A stretch of DNA of 34,743 bases from Planctomycetota bacterium (GTDB taxonomy: Bacteria; Planctomycetota; Phycisphaerae; UBA1845). The position numbers and the translations under genes were made by a program. A model generated the notes under the pieces. The model did no database searches. It was not told the origin of the DNA and was given only the letters and a program-made list of their open reading frames with translations. Location: contig JAUXGE010000005.1 of NCBI GenBank assembly GCA_030622435.1, forward strand, positions 1 through 34,743. Direction: 5' to 3'. Every line of letters begins with the position of its first letter. Position 1 is the stretch's first letter. Shown here piece by piece: positions 16,341 through 25,457 of the stretch.

Positions 16341-19300
16341 ATGAGTGTTCGTTTCATCATCGGTCGGGCCGGGACGGGTAAGACCTATCACTGCCTCGAC
16401 GCAATACGGAGCCAACTGCGGGCAAGCCCCATCGACGGCCCGCGCCTTGTTTTTCTCGTTCCCGAGCAGGCCGGTCTGCAGATGGAGCGAGCCATCCTCT
16501 CTCTGGATGTCCCGGCAGGGATACACGACTCCGAAGAGAATCTGCCGGCGGCCCATCGCGCCGAGGTGCTCTCCTTCCAGCGTCTCGCATTCCGCGTGCT
16601 CGATTCTGTCGGCGAGCCGGGACACCGTGCACTCACCGAACCCGCCAGGGCCATGGCATTGCGGCATATTGTAAGCACGCGTGCAAGCCAACTTCAGTAC
16701 TACCAGCGCGCTGCGCGGGCGGGTGCGTCGGCCGGTCGACTCGGCGGGTTCGTCGAGAGGCTCTGTCAGACGATCACCGAACTCATTCAGGAGGGGATCG
16801 ATCCCGAGCAACTCGTCGAGGCGGGTGACACCGAGACCGCAAACGGCGACGGCAGCCGCGGGGGCGATCCGGCGCAGCGCGCCAAACTCCACGACCTCCA
16901 CCTGATTTACAGCGCCTATCTCGATTATCTCGGCGACGAGCGTCTGGATCCCTCACAGTATCTCGAGGCGGCGCGCGAGCTTATGCCCCGGTGTGCCTGG
17001 TTGGACGGAGCGCGTCTCTGGGTTGACGGCTTTGCCTCGCTCAGCGGACAGGAAACCACCATGCTTGTCGAGCTCGCAACTCGGTGTCAAGCTGTTGACA
17101 TCACCGTCATGATGGACCCCTCTCTACACGACGGTCGATGCCCGGCCACCGGTTCGGCGAGCGACGCCCGGCGACTGTTCTCCCGGACTCATGGCACCTA
17201 TACGGACCTTCATGACCGGTTCATCCGTGCGGGGCTGGATATCGAGGAACCCGTGGTGTTCGAGGGGGCGCCGGCACGGTTCCGACCCGGCGTTTCGCTC
17301 GCGACCATTGAACGCAGTCTGTTTTGCGGCTTAGACACGTCCGAGACGCAAGCCAATACGCCGCCTCGGGGGGTGGAACTCGCCGAGCTGCCCTCACGGC
17401 GCGTCGAGGTCGACTATGCCGTCTCGCAAGTCGTGCAGTGGGTCCAGGATCCGACAAGGAAGTATCGCTACCGTGACATTGCCATCATTGTTCGCGATCT
17501 GGAGCCCTATCATGACCTGCTGAGCGAGGCGCTTGACGCCCGGGAGATCCCATTCTTCATCGATCGGCGCAGGCCCATAGCCCATCATCCGCTTGTCGCT
17601 CTCCTGCGAGCGGCGCCGGCTCTGGCGGCCGAGGGCATGTCCATCGAGTCAGTGCGAACGGCGATCAAGACCGGAATGCTGCCCGTACCGGCGGAGGCAG
17701 CGGACGAGCTGGAAAACTATCTCCTCGCCCACGCGCTGACGGGGATCGATGCGTGGCGAGGCGATGATTGGGTTTTTCGACCGCGTCCAGTGTTCGGTGC
17801 CGAGGACAAGGCGCCCACTGACTTTGAGAAAGCCTTGCTTAAGCGGGTAAACGCCACGCGAAGGGCGCTGTTCGATTGCCTCGATCCATGGCTGACGTTC
17901 TCCCTGGATTCACGGCCTCACGACGGTCCCGCCTGGACCTCGGCCATTCAGGGTTGGCTCGATCGACTCGGGGCCGGTGCGACTCTGCAACGCTGGGCGG
18001 ACGAAGCCGAAGCCGACGGCGACCTGGACCAGGCCGAGGAGCATCGACAGGTCTGGCGTGACGTGATGTCGTTCCTGGACGATCTCTCGTTTGCCTTCAA
18101 GGATGCCGTCTTGACGGCTGGGGAACTCGCGGACGTACTCGATACGGGTCTGGGCGGTCTCACGCTCGGATTGGTTCCCCCGACCGTCGATCAGGTTCTT
18201 GTCGGTTCGATCGAGCGAAGTCGCCATCCCAACATCAAGGCGGCAATTGTCCTCGGGTTCAACGACGGCGTATTTCCCAAACGGCTGTCGGAGGATTCGA
18301 TCCTCAACGACGACGATCGGGCGCTTTTGCAGGACGCCGACATTCCTGTCCGGCCGCCGGCTCGCAGGCGTGCTCTCGACGAGGCTCTGCTGGTCTACGC
18401 CGCGTTGACGAGGCCCGGCCTGGCGCTCTTGGTGACCTACGCCGGTGCGGACACCGACGGCAGACCATTGAGACCGTCACCTTACGTGGCTGCCTTGTGT
18501 GCCGCCTGTCCAGGTCTTTCACCGAACTCGGTCGCGGATCCTCGCCGGGCACGCGACATGTGGGATATTCTCTCCGTCCTCGATCTGGGCGATCGCCTGA
18601 CGTCGGAGTTTCGCGCTCGCCCCGCGCCTGCGGACGATGACGCTTCCTTGCGCGGCCGGTGGAACGAACTGTACGACTCGACTCGTGCCGACCTCGGCGC
18701 AACCGCGGCTACCCGCCTGGCAATGGCAACACTCGAGGATAGAAGTGCCACTAATCTGTCACCATCCTCGATCCAACAATGGTGCGGCGGCTCGCTGCGA
18801 ACCAGCGTTTCGGAGTTGGAGACCTTCGCCGCCTGTCCGTTCCAGCGTTTTGCGCGGCATGTTTTGCGGCTGCGCGAGCGGGCTGAGGCGGCGATCGATC
18901 CCGTGGACGTCGGGCAGGTCCACCATGCGGTGCTCGAGGACTTCGTCCGGACCGTGGCGGATCGGGGCGGGGGTCTCTCCCAACTGGGAGATGGCGAACT
19001 CATCGATCGCCTTCACGAAAGCTGCCGGCGCGTCGCGACGCGGTTGCCCACCGGAGGAATCCTCTCTGATGCCAAGAACACCTACAAGCTCAGCCGGTCG
19101 GCGTCCGAGCTGGCCAGGGTGATCCAGGCCCAGCGGAGGTTGTCAGAGTCGGGCGTGTTGCGCCCACGCAGCACAGAGCTGCCCTTCGGGTTTGACGAGG
19201 CCGGGGGACTTCCCGCGTTGTCGGTATCGACGCCGGCGGGTCGCCGCGTGCTCGTTCGGGGCTACATAGACCGCGTGGACCTGGCCGAACTCGGTGACGA

Positions 19301-19949
19301 ACTCCTCGGAATCGTGATCGACTACAAGCGAAAGCGAGATCGACCGCTCAGTCTATGCGAGGTGTATCACGGTCTGTCACTGCAACTTCTTGGCTACCTG
19401 CTTGTGTTGCGTGAGGTCGGGCATACGCTGGCCGGTCGGCCGATCAAACCCATCGGCGCGCTCTACGTCGGCCTTGCACAACAATATCAGAGCGTCGATC
19501 ACCCGAATGCCCTGAGCGTTCGTGACAAGACCCTGCACGGTACGGCTCGCCCCCGCGGACTGCTGCTGGCAGACGATTTCGCCGCTCTGGACAGCTCGGG
19601 TGAAACGGGCCGGTGGTCCGACGGCTACTCGGTCTATATCAAGAAGGACGGATCCGTGGGGAAGATCGACCAGAGCGACGCGGCCGATGCCGACGCGTTC
19701 GGCTCCTTGCTCGATCATACCCGGACGAAGTTGGGCGAACTGGCCGACGGCATCCTCGACGGCCGTGTGGCGGCAAGCCCCTACCGACTCGGTACGCTGT
19801 CGCCCTGTACCTGGTGCGCGATGCCCGCCGTCTGCCGCTTCGAAATGGGCATCTCAGAGGCTCGCTTCCTGGACAAGCTGCGTCGCTCGGAGGTGTTTCG
19901 GAGACTGCCTGGAGGATCTTCAGAGCCGCACTCACCTCCTGCCGCATGA
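16341..19949 (+). CDS. addB: AddB-type ATP-dependent helicase/deoxyribonuclease subunit B
   Basis: The 1202-aa length and features fit AddB. A Walker A motif (GRAGTGKT, residues 8-15) opens the protein. The C-terminus holds the RecB-family nuclease core (VIDYKRKRD, Asp about 994, Lys about 996) and the AddB Fe-S staple: one Cys in ETFAACPFQRFARH (about 832) and three in SPCTWCAMPAVCRFE (about 1156, 1159 and 1165). AddAB processes double-strand DNA ends to 3' tails for RecA; AddB contributes one nuclease and Chi recognition. The nuclease residues and all four Cys are present, so the protein looks intact. No addA lies next to it, unlike the usual addBA pair. The start has no clear ribosome binding site. 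Confidence 0.9.
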   Translation: MSVRFIIGRAGTGKTYHCLDAIRSQLRASPIDGPRLVFLVPEQAGLQMERAILSLDVPAGIHDSEENLPAAHRAEVLSFQRLAFRVLDSVGEPGHRALTEPARAMALRHIVSTRASQLQYYQRAARAGASAGRLGGFVERLCQTITELIQEGIDPEQLVEAGDTETANGDGSRGGDPAQRAKLHDLHLIYSAYLDYLGDERLDPSQYLEAARELMPRCAWLDGARLWVDGFASLSGQETTMLVELATRCQAVDITVMMDPSLHDGRCPATGSASDARRLFSRTHGTYTDLHDRFIRAGLDIEEPVVFEGAPARFRPGVSLATIERSLFCGLDTSETQANTPPRGVELAELPSRRVEVDYAVSQVVQWVQDPTRKYRYRDIAIIVRDLEPYHDLLSEALDAREIPFFIDRRRPIAHHPLVALLRAAPALAAEGMSIESVRTAIKTGMLPVPAEAADELENYLLAHALTGIDAWRGDDWVFRPRPVFGAEDKAPTDFEKALLKRVNATRRALFDCLDPWLTFSLDSRPHDGPAWTSAIQGWLDRLGAGATLQRWADEAEADGDLDQAEEHRQVWRDVMSFLDDLSFAFKDAVLTAGELADVLDTGLGGLTLGLVPPTVDQVLVGSIERSRHPNIKAAIVLGFNDGVFPKRLSEDSILNDDDRALLQDADIPVRPPARRRALDEALLVYAALTRPGLALLVTYAGADTDGRPLRPSPYVAALCAACPGLSPNSVADPRRARDMWDILSVLDLGDRLTSEFRARPAPADDDASLRGRWNELYDSTRADLGATAATRLAMATLEDRSATNLSPSSIQQWCGGSLRTSVSELETFAACPFQRFARHVLRLRERAEAAIDPVDVGQVHHAVLEDFVRTVADRGGGLSQLGDGELIDRLHESCRRVATRLPTGGILSDAKNTYKLSRSASELARVIQAQRRLSESGVLRPRSTELPFGFDEAGGLPALSVSTPAGRRVLVRGYIDRVDLAELGDELLGIVIDYKRKRDRPLSLCEVYHGLSLQLLGYLLVLREVGHTLAGRPIKPIGALYVGLAQQYQSVDHPNALSVRDKTLHGTARPRGLLLADDFAALDSSGETGRWSDGYSVYIKKDGSVGKIDQSDAADADAFGSLLDHTRTKLGELADGILDGRVAASPYRLGTLSPCTWCAMPAVCRFEMGISEARFLDKLRRSEVFRRLPGGSSEPHSPPAA

Positions 19950-20070
19950 CAGGACGGCGACTCCATTGAAACGGCTCCCATTGTCATCAAAGAGATTCTC
20001 CCAGACGACCGGGATCTGTAATCGGATGATGAAACAGAATCGGGAGTAACCTGGAGCGTTTCCGCAAGCC

Positions 20071-20859
20071 ATGGGTGTCCTTGCAGACCGTATCAAGATT
20101 GTCAGCGCCTATGTCGACGAACTCGTGAGACGAGGTGCATCGGAGCGCGTCGGTCCCGTCAATCGAGAGGTTCTCTTTCTGCTCGACGGTGTCGGCGGGT
20201 TGCAGGCCGGACCTCTGTTGGCGCGACGCGCGCTGCGGCTCGAGGGACACCGTTGTGGCACCATTCTCTACTCTTGGCAGTACGGCGTTCCGGGCGAGAT
20301 CTGGACCGACCTGATGTGGTTTCGACGCAACCGTGTGGTCGCCGCCAAGCTCACCCGGAAGCTGCTCGCGTTTCGGCGCGCCAATCCCGAGACGAAGATT
20401 CACATGTTGGCATTCAGCGGTGGCGCTGGGATCGCCGTATTCGCATGTGAGCAGTTGGACGGACGTCCCCTGATCGACACGTTGATCCTGGCCGGCCCCG
20501 CCCTCGCCCCAGCCTACAACCTCGGGCGGGCGCTGCGGGCGGTCAACCGTTGCTACGCCCTGATAAGCCACCGGGACAAGTGGATCCTCGGCGTCGGGAC
20601 ACGCCTCTTCGGGACAATCGATCGATTTCACTGTGCCGCCGCGGGACAGGTGGGTTTCAGGATTCCTGCCGGGCTCTCGGCGGAGGATTCGCAGGCCTAC
20701 GACCGGTTTCGAGAGATCCCCTGGTCGCCGGCGCTGGGCAGACTGGGTCATCACGGTGGGCACACGAGCTGGGCGAGCGTTGCCTTCCTCCGCCGTCACC
20801 TGCCTTCCATGCTGGAGGGAAACCCGGCACTCCCCGCCCATGAGTTGAAGCCGCCGTGA
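20071..20859 (+). CDS. Alpha/beta-hydrolase-like protein
   Basis: The 262-aa protein shows alpha/beta-hydrolase order: strand EVLFLLDGVGG, strand GTILYSWQYG, then IHMLAFSGGAGIAVFACEQL, where Ser in AFSGGAG sits at the nucleophile elbow (the first Gly of GxSxG is replaced by Ala), then LIDTLILAGPALAPAY, and a C-terminal His cluster (LGHHGGHTSW) that could supply the catalytic His. No signal peptide. It starts 121 nt after addB on the same strand. Substrate unknown; an esterase, lipase or acyl-transfer role are all possible. Confidence 0.75.
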   Translation: MGVLADRIKIVSAYVDELVRRGASERVGPVNREVLFLLDGVGGLQAGPLLARRALRLEGHRCGTILYSWQYGVPGEIWTDLMWFRRNRVVAAKLTRKLLAFRRANPETKIHMLAFSGGAGIAVFACEQLDGRPLIDTLILAGPALAPAYNLGRALRAVNRCYALISHRDKWILGVGTRLFGTIDRFHCAAAGQVGFRIPAGLSAEDSQAYDRFREIPWSPALGRLGHHGGHTSWASVAFLRRHLPSMLEGNPALPAHELKPP

Positions 20860-21129
20860 AGGCCCTGGCAGCTTCATTCCATATCACATCCAGGAGCCAA
20901 ACGGCCCGGCATTGCACCCCGTCCCCCCCGACCGCAGGCTGAAAGGGCTTGCTTACCCCCCGGCGCGGCGCCTACCATCTTCTGGCACGGTTTCCCGGTT
21001 GCTCCCGGAAGTGCGCCAAGGTCGCGGCGAGCATGGACCGATACATGATTGGCGGTACGCGCGGTCTGCCGTGACGTAGCGATAGCAGAACGTCAGGCTT
21101 GATGCCGCGGTTGATTTGGAGAGGCAACG

Positions 21130-22116
21130 ATGAACGCAACGCGGAGGTTTGTGGGTCTTATGAAACAGCTACTCGTCGTGATGGCGCTGGTGGCGGCCTT
21201 GATCAGCTCGGTACCCGCCCGGGCACAGTCACCCCAGGCGAATACGAAGCAGCAACAAGCCCCGGATGATCCAAAGGCAAAGAACACGCCGACGGCCCCG
21301 AACGCCGAATCGGCCGGCCAAATGGCTTCGCCGGAATCCAAGTCGAAGGGAAAGGCGGAGATTGAGGGGCAAGAGGGCACACAGGTCGACAAACAGTCCC
21401 CGGGACGGGAGCCCGCGTTGAAGGGCTATTGTCCCGCTGCATACATGTTGGAGGGGAAGGCTGTCAAAGGCGATCCCGAGATCCGATCCACATATGCGGG
21501 TGAGTTGTATTACCTCTCGAACGCCGAGGCCAAGAAAAAGTTTGACGCCGATCCAGAGAAGTACCTCCCAAAATTCGGCGGGTTATGCACGACCGCGCTT
21601 GGCGGCCCATACCAGAACCGCCTGCCCTGCGACCCTGAGGTGTTCGAAGTCCTGCACAACAAGCTTTACCTTTTCTCATGTGAGCGAGCCAAGCGAGCCT
21701 TCGTCAAGAAACCTCAATGGTTTATCTCGGGCGCGAAAAATGCATTTGGCAAGCCCGCCCTCGGAGGATTCTCCCCGGTGGCGTATCAAACGCGCAACAA
21801 GGCGATCATGGGACACAAGAGCGTCATGACCGTCTATCGCGGGAACGTCTACTGGTTCCCCAGCGCCAGCGAGCGAGGCACGTTCATCGAGAACCCGGAG
21901 AGGTATTTGCCCAAATACGATGGTTTCTGTGCCGAGGGAGTCAGCCGGAACAAACGATACCCTGCCGATCCCGAGAGCTTCGCCGTCCACGACGGCAGAA
22001 CCTACCTTTTCTACGACCCCAAGGCCAAGGTGACTTTCCTCGTCAACCCCAAGGAGGCCGCTGGGAAAGCCGACGCCAATTGGGTGACGCTCAAGGACAA
22101 GCCCCTCCTGCCCTGA
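21130..22116 (+). CDS. Secreted protein with repeated YHS-type domains
   Basis: A good ribosome binding site (GGAGAGG) precedes the ATG. The signal peptide (LLVVMALVAALISSVPARAQ) is followed by a ~70-residue Gln/Lys/Pro-rich linker. Then come two copies of a ~110-residue block. Each block begins with a YHS domain (GYCPAAYMLEGKAVKGDPEI...YLPKFGGLC and GFSPVAYQTRNKAIMGHKSV...YLPKYDGFC) and continues with a shorter YHS-like half (CDPEVFEVLHNKLYLFSCER and ADPESFAVHDGRTYLFYDPK). YHS domains occur in metal-handling and redox-linked proteins, and many are periplasmic in Planctomycetes. The exact role is unknown. It has no clear operon partner. Confidence 0.85.
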   Translation: MNATRRFVGLMKQLLVVMALVAALISSVPARAQSPQANTKQQQAPDDPKAKNTPTAPNAESAGQMASPESKSKGKAEIEGQEGTQVDKQSPGREPALKGYCPAAYMLEGKAVKGDPEIRSTYAGELYYLSNAEAKKKFDADPEKYLPKFGGLCTTALGGPYQNRLPCDPEVFEVLHNKLYLFSCERAKRAFVKKPQWFISGAKNAFGKPALGGFSPVAYQTRNKAIMGHKSVMTVYRGNVYWFPSASERGTFIENPERYLPKYDGFCAEGVSRNKRYPADPESFAVHDGRTYLFYDPKAKVTFLVNPKEAAGKADANWVTLKDKPLLP

Positions 22117-22167
22117 GACCGTGCGTGAAAAGCCTTATCCGAGCCGCCGTGGAGTGCGTGCCATTGG

Positions 22168-22375
22168 GGGTGGCATGGGCAAAGCGGAAGGCACAATTCA
22201 CGCTCCGTGCCGACTCATTCTTGGGCTGCAAGAGCCCATTTGTAAGCATGAAGTGGAGCTTGCCCGTGTCGCGCAACTGCGACCGCCGGACAACCCGAGC
22301 ACGGGCAAGGACCGCCCCCAGACAACCTTTAGCACCTGGAAACCGCTGCGTAGGCGGCCCTTGCCCATGCCACCC
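22168..22375. repeat. 208-bp element bounded by perfect 15-bp inverted repeats
   Basis: GGGTGGCATGGGCAA (22168-22182) and TTGCCCATGCCACCC (22361-22375) bound a non-coding segment downstream of the YHS gene. The same half-site occurs alone at 29916-29930 and, as GGGTGGCATGGTCCA, at 34341. No target-site duplication is visible next to the ends and there is no ORF inside, so this is either two oppositely oriented GTGGCA-type hairpin repeats or a very small non-autonomous element. Confidence 0.7.
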
Positions 22376-22436
22376 TCCTCGGATTCGGCGCCCAGTTTGG
22401 GTTGCACCCGTCGCCGTGTTATGACGTCCATTGCGC

Positions 22437-22465
22437 TTGAGGTCCCACCGGTGCCGTCGTACACT
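22437..22465 (+). promoter_or_regulatory. Candidate sigma70-type promoter for the peptidase-phosphatase-hgcA run
   Basis: TTGAGG (22437) and TACACT (22460) are 17 bases apart, upstream of the M42 peptidase start at 22556. It is the best match in the gap after the inverted-repeat element. It is a prediction from motif and spacing only. Confidence 0.4.
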
Positions 22466-22555
22466 GACAACCTGTTTGAAAACCCGCCGGATGCCCGGAT
22501 GCGGCCGCGTATGCCGGCGTGGAAATCCGTCACCTGATTGACCGAGACTGAAGCC

Positions 22556-23617
22556 ATGCGCAAGGAATCCTACGACTTTCTCAAGACGATCCAGGAAACG
22601 CCGTCGCCATCCGGGTTCGAGCAGCCCGTGCAGCGCGTGGTCCGTGAACGCATGGAGCCTTTCGCCGACGCGATCGAGACGGATGTGCATGGCAGCGTGA
22701 TCGCATCGCTCAACCCCAAGGGCTTCCCTCGCGTCATGCTGGCCGGTCACTGCGACCAGATCGGCATGATGGTGAAGTACATCGACGACAATGGGTACCT
22801 CTTCTTTGCGCAGATCGGAGGTATAGACCCGTCCGTCCTGCCCGGATTGCGAGTCGTGGTTCACACTGCTCACGGCCCGATCGACGGTGTGATCGGGCGC
22901 AAACCGGTCCATGTGCTCAAGCCGGAGGAGCGCGGCGGCAAGACGGAGTTGCGCGACATGTGGGTCGACATCGGAGCGAAAGACAAGAAGGAAACGGAGC
23001 GAGTGGTCAGCATCGGGGACCCGATCACGTTCCATCTGGGACTGACACACTTGGGCGGGGATCTCGTTACCGCCCCGGCGTTCGACAACAAGAGCGGCGT
23101 GTTTGTCGTGATGGAAGCCCTTCGACTTTGCTCGGTTAAGAAGATCAAGTGTGCCCTGTTCGCCGTCAGCACGGTCCAGGAGGAGATCGGCCTGCGCGGT
23201 GCAAAGACCTCGTGTTTCGGGATTGACCCCCAGGTGGGGATCGCCGTGGATGTGACGCACGCCACCGACTATCCGGACATCGACAAACGTGTCAACGGCG
23301 ACATCAAGATCGGTTCCGGACCGACGATCCCCCGCGGTGCGAACATCAACCCCAAGCTCGAGACGATGCTCGTCAAGACCGCCAAAGCCAAGCGCCTGCC
23401 GTTTCAAATGGAGGCCTCGCCGGGAGCCACCGGGACCGACGCGAATGTGATTCAATTGACTCGTGCCGGTGTGGCGACCGCCCTAATCGGCATCCCGAAC
23501 CGATACATGCACACGCCGACGGAGATCGTCAGCCTCTCGGACCTGGAGGCCGCTGCGAAGCTGGTGTCCGAGACCGTAGCAACGATCAACCGCCGGACCA
23601 AGTTCATTCCGGAGTGA
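22556..23617 (+). CDS. M42 family metallo-aminopeptidase (TET/FrvX-like)
   Basis: ATG at 22556 (353 aa) is preferred to the track's TTG at 22538. The dinuclear-metal ligands of M42 enzymes are all visible: His-Asp in MLAGHCDQIG, Asp in TAPAFDNKSG, Glu-Glu in STVQEEIGLRGA, Asp in VAVDVTHATDYP and the late His in NRYMHTPTE. These enzymes form large cytoplasmic tetrahedral complexes that remove N-terminal residues from peptides. Length is normal. It lies 7 nt before the sensor phosphatase gene, so the two are probably co-transcribed; no direct functional link to hgcAB is known. Confidence 0.93.
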   Translation: MRKESYDFLKTIQETPSPSGFEQPVQRVVRERMEPFADAIETDVHGSVIASLNPKGFPRVMLAGHCDQIGMMVKYIDDNGYLFFAQIGGIDPSVLPGLRVVVHTAHGPIDGVIGRKPVHVLKPEERGGKTELRDMWVDIGAKDKKETERVVSIGDPITFHLGLTHLGGDLVTAPAFDNKSGVFVVMEALRLCSVKKIKCALFAVSTVQEEIGLRGAKTSCFGIDPQVGIAVDVTHATDYPDIDKRVNGDIKIGSGPTIPRGANINPKLETMLVKTAKAKRLPFQMEASPGATGTDANVIQLTRAGVATALIGIPNRYMHTPTEIVSLSDLEAAAKLVSETVATINRRTKFIPE

Positions 23618-23624
23618 CCGTCCG

Positions 23625-25412
23625 GTGAAGCCCCCTGCTGATGATGGAGGAGTGGTGGATTTGGCCACGTCGCGGCTGACCCAACTCGTTACACGCGAGA
23701 CCCTGCAGACACTTCAGGATCGCTTTGCCGCCCTAGGCATGGTCACGGTGTGTGTCTGTACGGTCGACGGTGAGCCGACCACGAAGCCGAGCTGGGGGAG
23801 CCGATACTCCGAGTTGGTCGGGACGTCCCCCCGCGGACGCAGAGTCTTCTCGGAGACGACCCGCGCCTGCGCCAAGGACCCCGATTCCGAAGTGCCGTCC
23901 ATGTGCCACGGCGGCATGACGATGTACGCCGCACCGATCGCACATGACGGAGAGTGTCTGGGTGTGATCGTTGTCGGCACACGCGCATCCGACCTGCCGT
24001 CACCCGAGACGGTCGAGACAATCGCCGAGAAGTACGGGATTCCGTCCGAGAAACTGCATGAAGCTGTTGCATCGATCAATCCGCATGCGGGTGGTACGCC
24101 GGAAGCCATCCGCTGCTTCGCGGACGGGCTTGCACGCACGATAGCCACACTCTACGGCCAGGCCGACCGCATCGAGCATCAACTCCACGACCTTCGCACT
24201 GTCCACTCGTTTACCGAGCTGCTCTCGTGCATGTGTGACCTGCAGGAAGTTCTCGATCTGACGGTCCTGCGGGTTGCGGAGGTGATGCCCATCAAGGCTT
24301 GTGCAATCCGGCTGCTGGACCCGGACACGGGCGAACTCGTGATCAAGGCGGTTCACAATCTGTCGGAAGAGTATTTGAAGAAGGGGCCGGTCATGCTTCG
24401 CGATAACGCCATCGATACTACGGCGTTTGCGGGTGAGTCCGTCTTCATTGCCGACGTATCCAACGATCCACGAACACGCTACCCGGAAAACGCGCGGCGC
24501 GAGGGCCTTGTCAGCAGCCTGTGCGTACCGCTCACCTATCGCGGTCAGACGATCGGTGTGATCCGGGTGTACACCGCAAGACCGCACAGGTTCACGGATA
24601 CGGAGGAATCGCTTCTGCGGTCGATCGGCTCACAGGTGGCGGCCGTAGTTATCAGCACGCGGTTATGGGAAGGCCGGGCGAAGGCGGAGGACTTCCAGCG
24701 ACAGGTGGACGCCGCCGCCGCCGTTCAGCGTCACATGCTGCCGGCCGGCCCACCAATGAGTGCGGGTCTCGAGTTCGGCTGTGTGTACGACCCGAGCCGG
24801 CAGCTCGGTGGCGATCTTTATGACTTCATCGAGTTCGCTGACGGAAGCATCGGCGTCTGTGTGGCGGACGTTGTCGGGAAGGGCCTTCCTGCAGCGTTGC
24901 TCATGGCGGCCATCCGGTCCATCCTGCGAGGTCATGCCCATGATTCTGACGAGATCAGCAGACTCGTCATGCACGTCAACGAACACATGTGTCACGATAC
25001 GCTGCCCAACGAGTTCGCGACACTAGCCTACGGCGTGTTCTCACCCGATGGACGAACATTCACGTACTGCAACGCCGGGCACGTGCCACCACTCCTGCTT
25101 CGTGCCGGAGAGTTCCACGAGCTGAACGCCGGCGGCATGGTCATCGGCGTCCTGCCCGGGGAGGAGTACGAGCAGGACATCGTCAATCTTGATAGTGGCG
25201 ACATCCTCGTCATGGTGAGCGACGGGATTACCGAAGCGATGGACTTCGAAGAGAATTCCTACGGTCGGGATCGATTGCTGGCGTCCATCCAGCGGCACCA
25301 ATCCCTCGACGCCCAACAGCTTGCACAACAGATACAGTGGGATGTCCGGCGGTTCGCCGGTCTGGCCGAGCAGTCAGACGACATTACGATCCTGGTCGCG
25401 AAAAAGATCTGA
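23625..25412 (+). CDS. PocR-GAF-PP2C (SpoIIE/RsbU-type) sensor phosphatase
   Basis: Domain order in 595 aa: a PocR-type ligand-binding domain (residues about 15-185) with LQDRFAALGMVTVCVCTVDG, ACAKDPDSEVPSMCHGGM and APIAHDGECLGVIVVG; a GAF domain (about 195-350) with VLRVAEVMPIKACAIRLL and SLCVPLTYRGQTIGVIRVY; and a SpoIIE-type PP2C phosphatase (about 365-595) with metal-binding Asp in LGGDLYDFIE, VADVVGKGLPAALLMA, VSDGITEAMD and QSDDITILV. It has no membrane segment. Such proteins dephosphorylate anti-sigma-antagonist partners, so this is probably a cytosolic ligand-gated regulator. GTG 23625 is used; TTG 23661, with GGAGGAG eight bases upstream, may be the true start. It lies 7 nt after the peptidase gene and 45 nt before hgcA. 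Confidence 0.9.
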   Translation: MKPPADDGGVVDLATSRLTQLVTRETLQTLQDRFAALGMVTVCVCTVDGEPTTKPSWGSRYSELVGTSPRGRRVFSETTRACAKDPDSEVPSMCHGGMTMYAAPIAHDGECLGVIVVGTRASDLPSPETVETIAEKYGIPSEKLHEAVASINPHAGGTPEAIRCFADGLARTIATLYGQADRIEHQLHDLRTVHSFTELLSCMCDLQEVLDLTVLRVAEVMPIKACAIRLLDPDTGELVIKAVHNLSEEYLKKGPVMLRDNAIDTTAFAGESVFIADVSNDPRTRYPENARREGLVSSLCVPLTYRGQTIGVIRVYTARPHRFTDTEESLLRSIGSQVAAVVISTRLWEGRAKAEDFQRQVDAAAAVQRHMLPAGPPMSAGLEFGCVYDPSRQLGGDLYDFIEFADGSIGVCVADVVGKGLPAALLMAAIRSILRGHAHDSDEISRLVMHVNEHMCHDTLPNEFATLAYGVFSPDGRTFTYCNAGHVPPLLLRAGEFHELNAGGMVIGVLPGEEYEQDIVNLDSGDILVMVSDGITEAMDFEENSYGRDRLLASIQRHQSLDAQQLAQQIQWDVRRFAGLAEQSDDITILVAKKI

Positions 25413-25428
25413 AGCAACCGCCGAACGA

Positions 25429-25450
25429 GGAGGCTACAGCCTCCGGAGGA
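25429..25450 (+). promoter_or_regulatory. Strong hgcA ribosome binding site preceded by a small hairpin
   Basis: GGAGGA (25445-25450) lies seven bases before the hgcA ATG. Immediately upstream, GGAGGC-TACA-GCCTCC (25429-25444) can fold as a six-bp hairpin. Its CCTCC could instead pair with the adjacent Shine-Dalgarno region, so translational tuning is conceivable. Confidence 0.45.
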
Positions 25451-25457
25451 TCACCAA

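Noticed and set aside
19987-20877. 296-aa minus-strand ORF over the hydrolase-like gene
   Set aside because: No recognisable motif and antisense to a gene with a plausible fold and nucleophile elbow.
20980-21010. sigma54-like TGGCACGG...TTGC upstream of the YHS gene
   Set aside because: The GG and GC elements of the TGGCAC and TTGC boxes are 15 bases apart instead of 10; the alternative GG with the right spacing lacks the TGGCAC box.
22091-23455. 454-aa minus-strand ORF, longer than the gene it opposes
   Set aside because: It is antisense to the M42 peptidase, whose metal ligands are all visible on the plus strand; the minus translation is His/Arg/Asp-rich with no motif, a common artefact in GC-rich codon-biased DNA.
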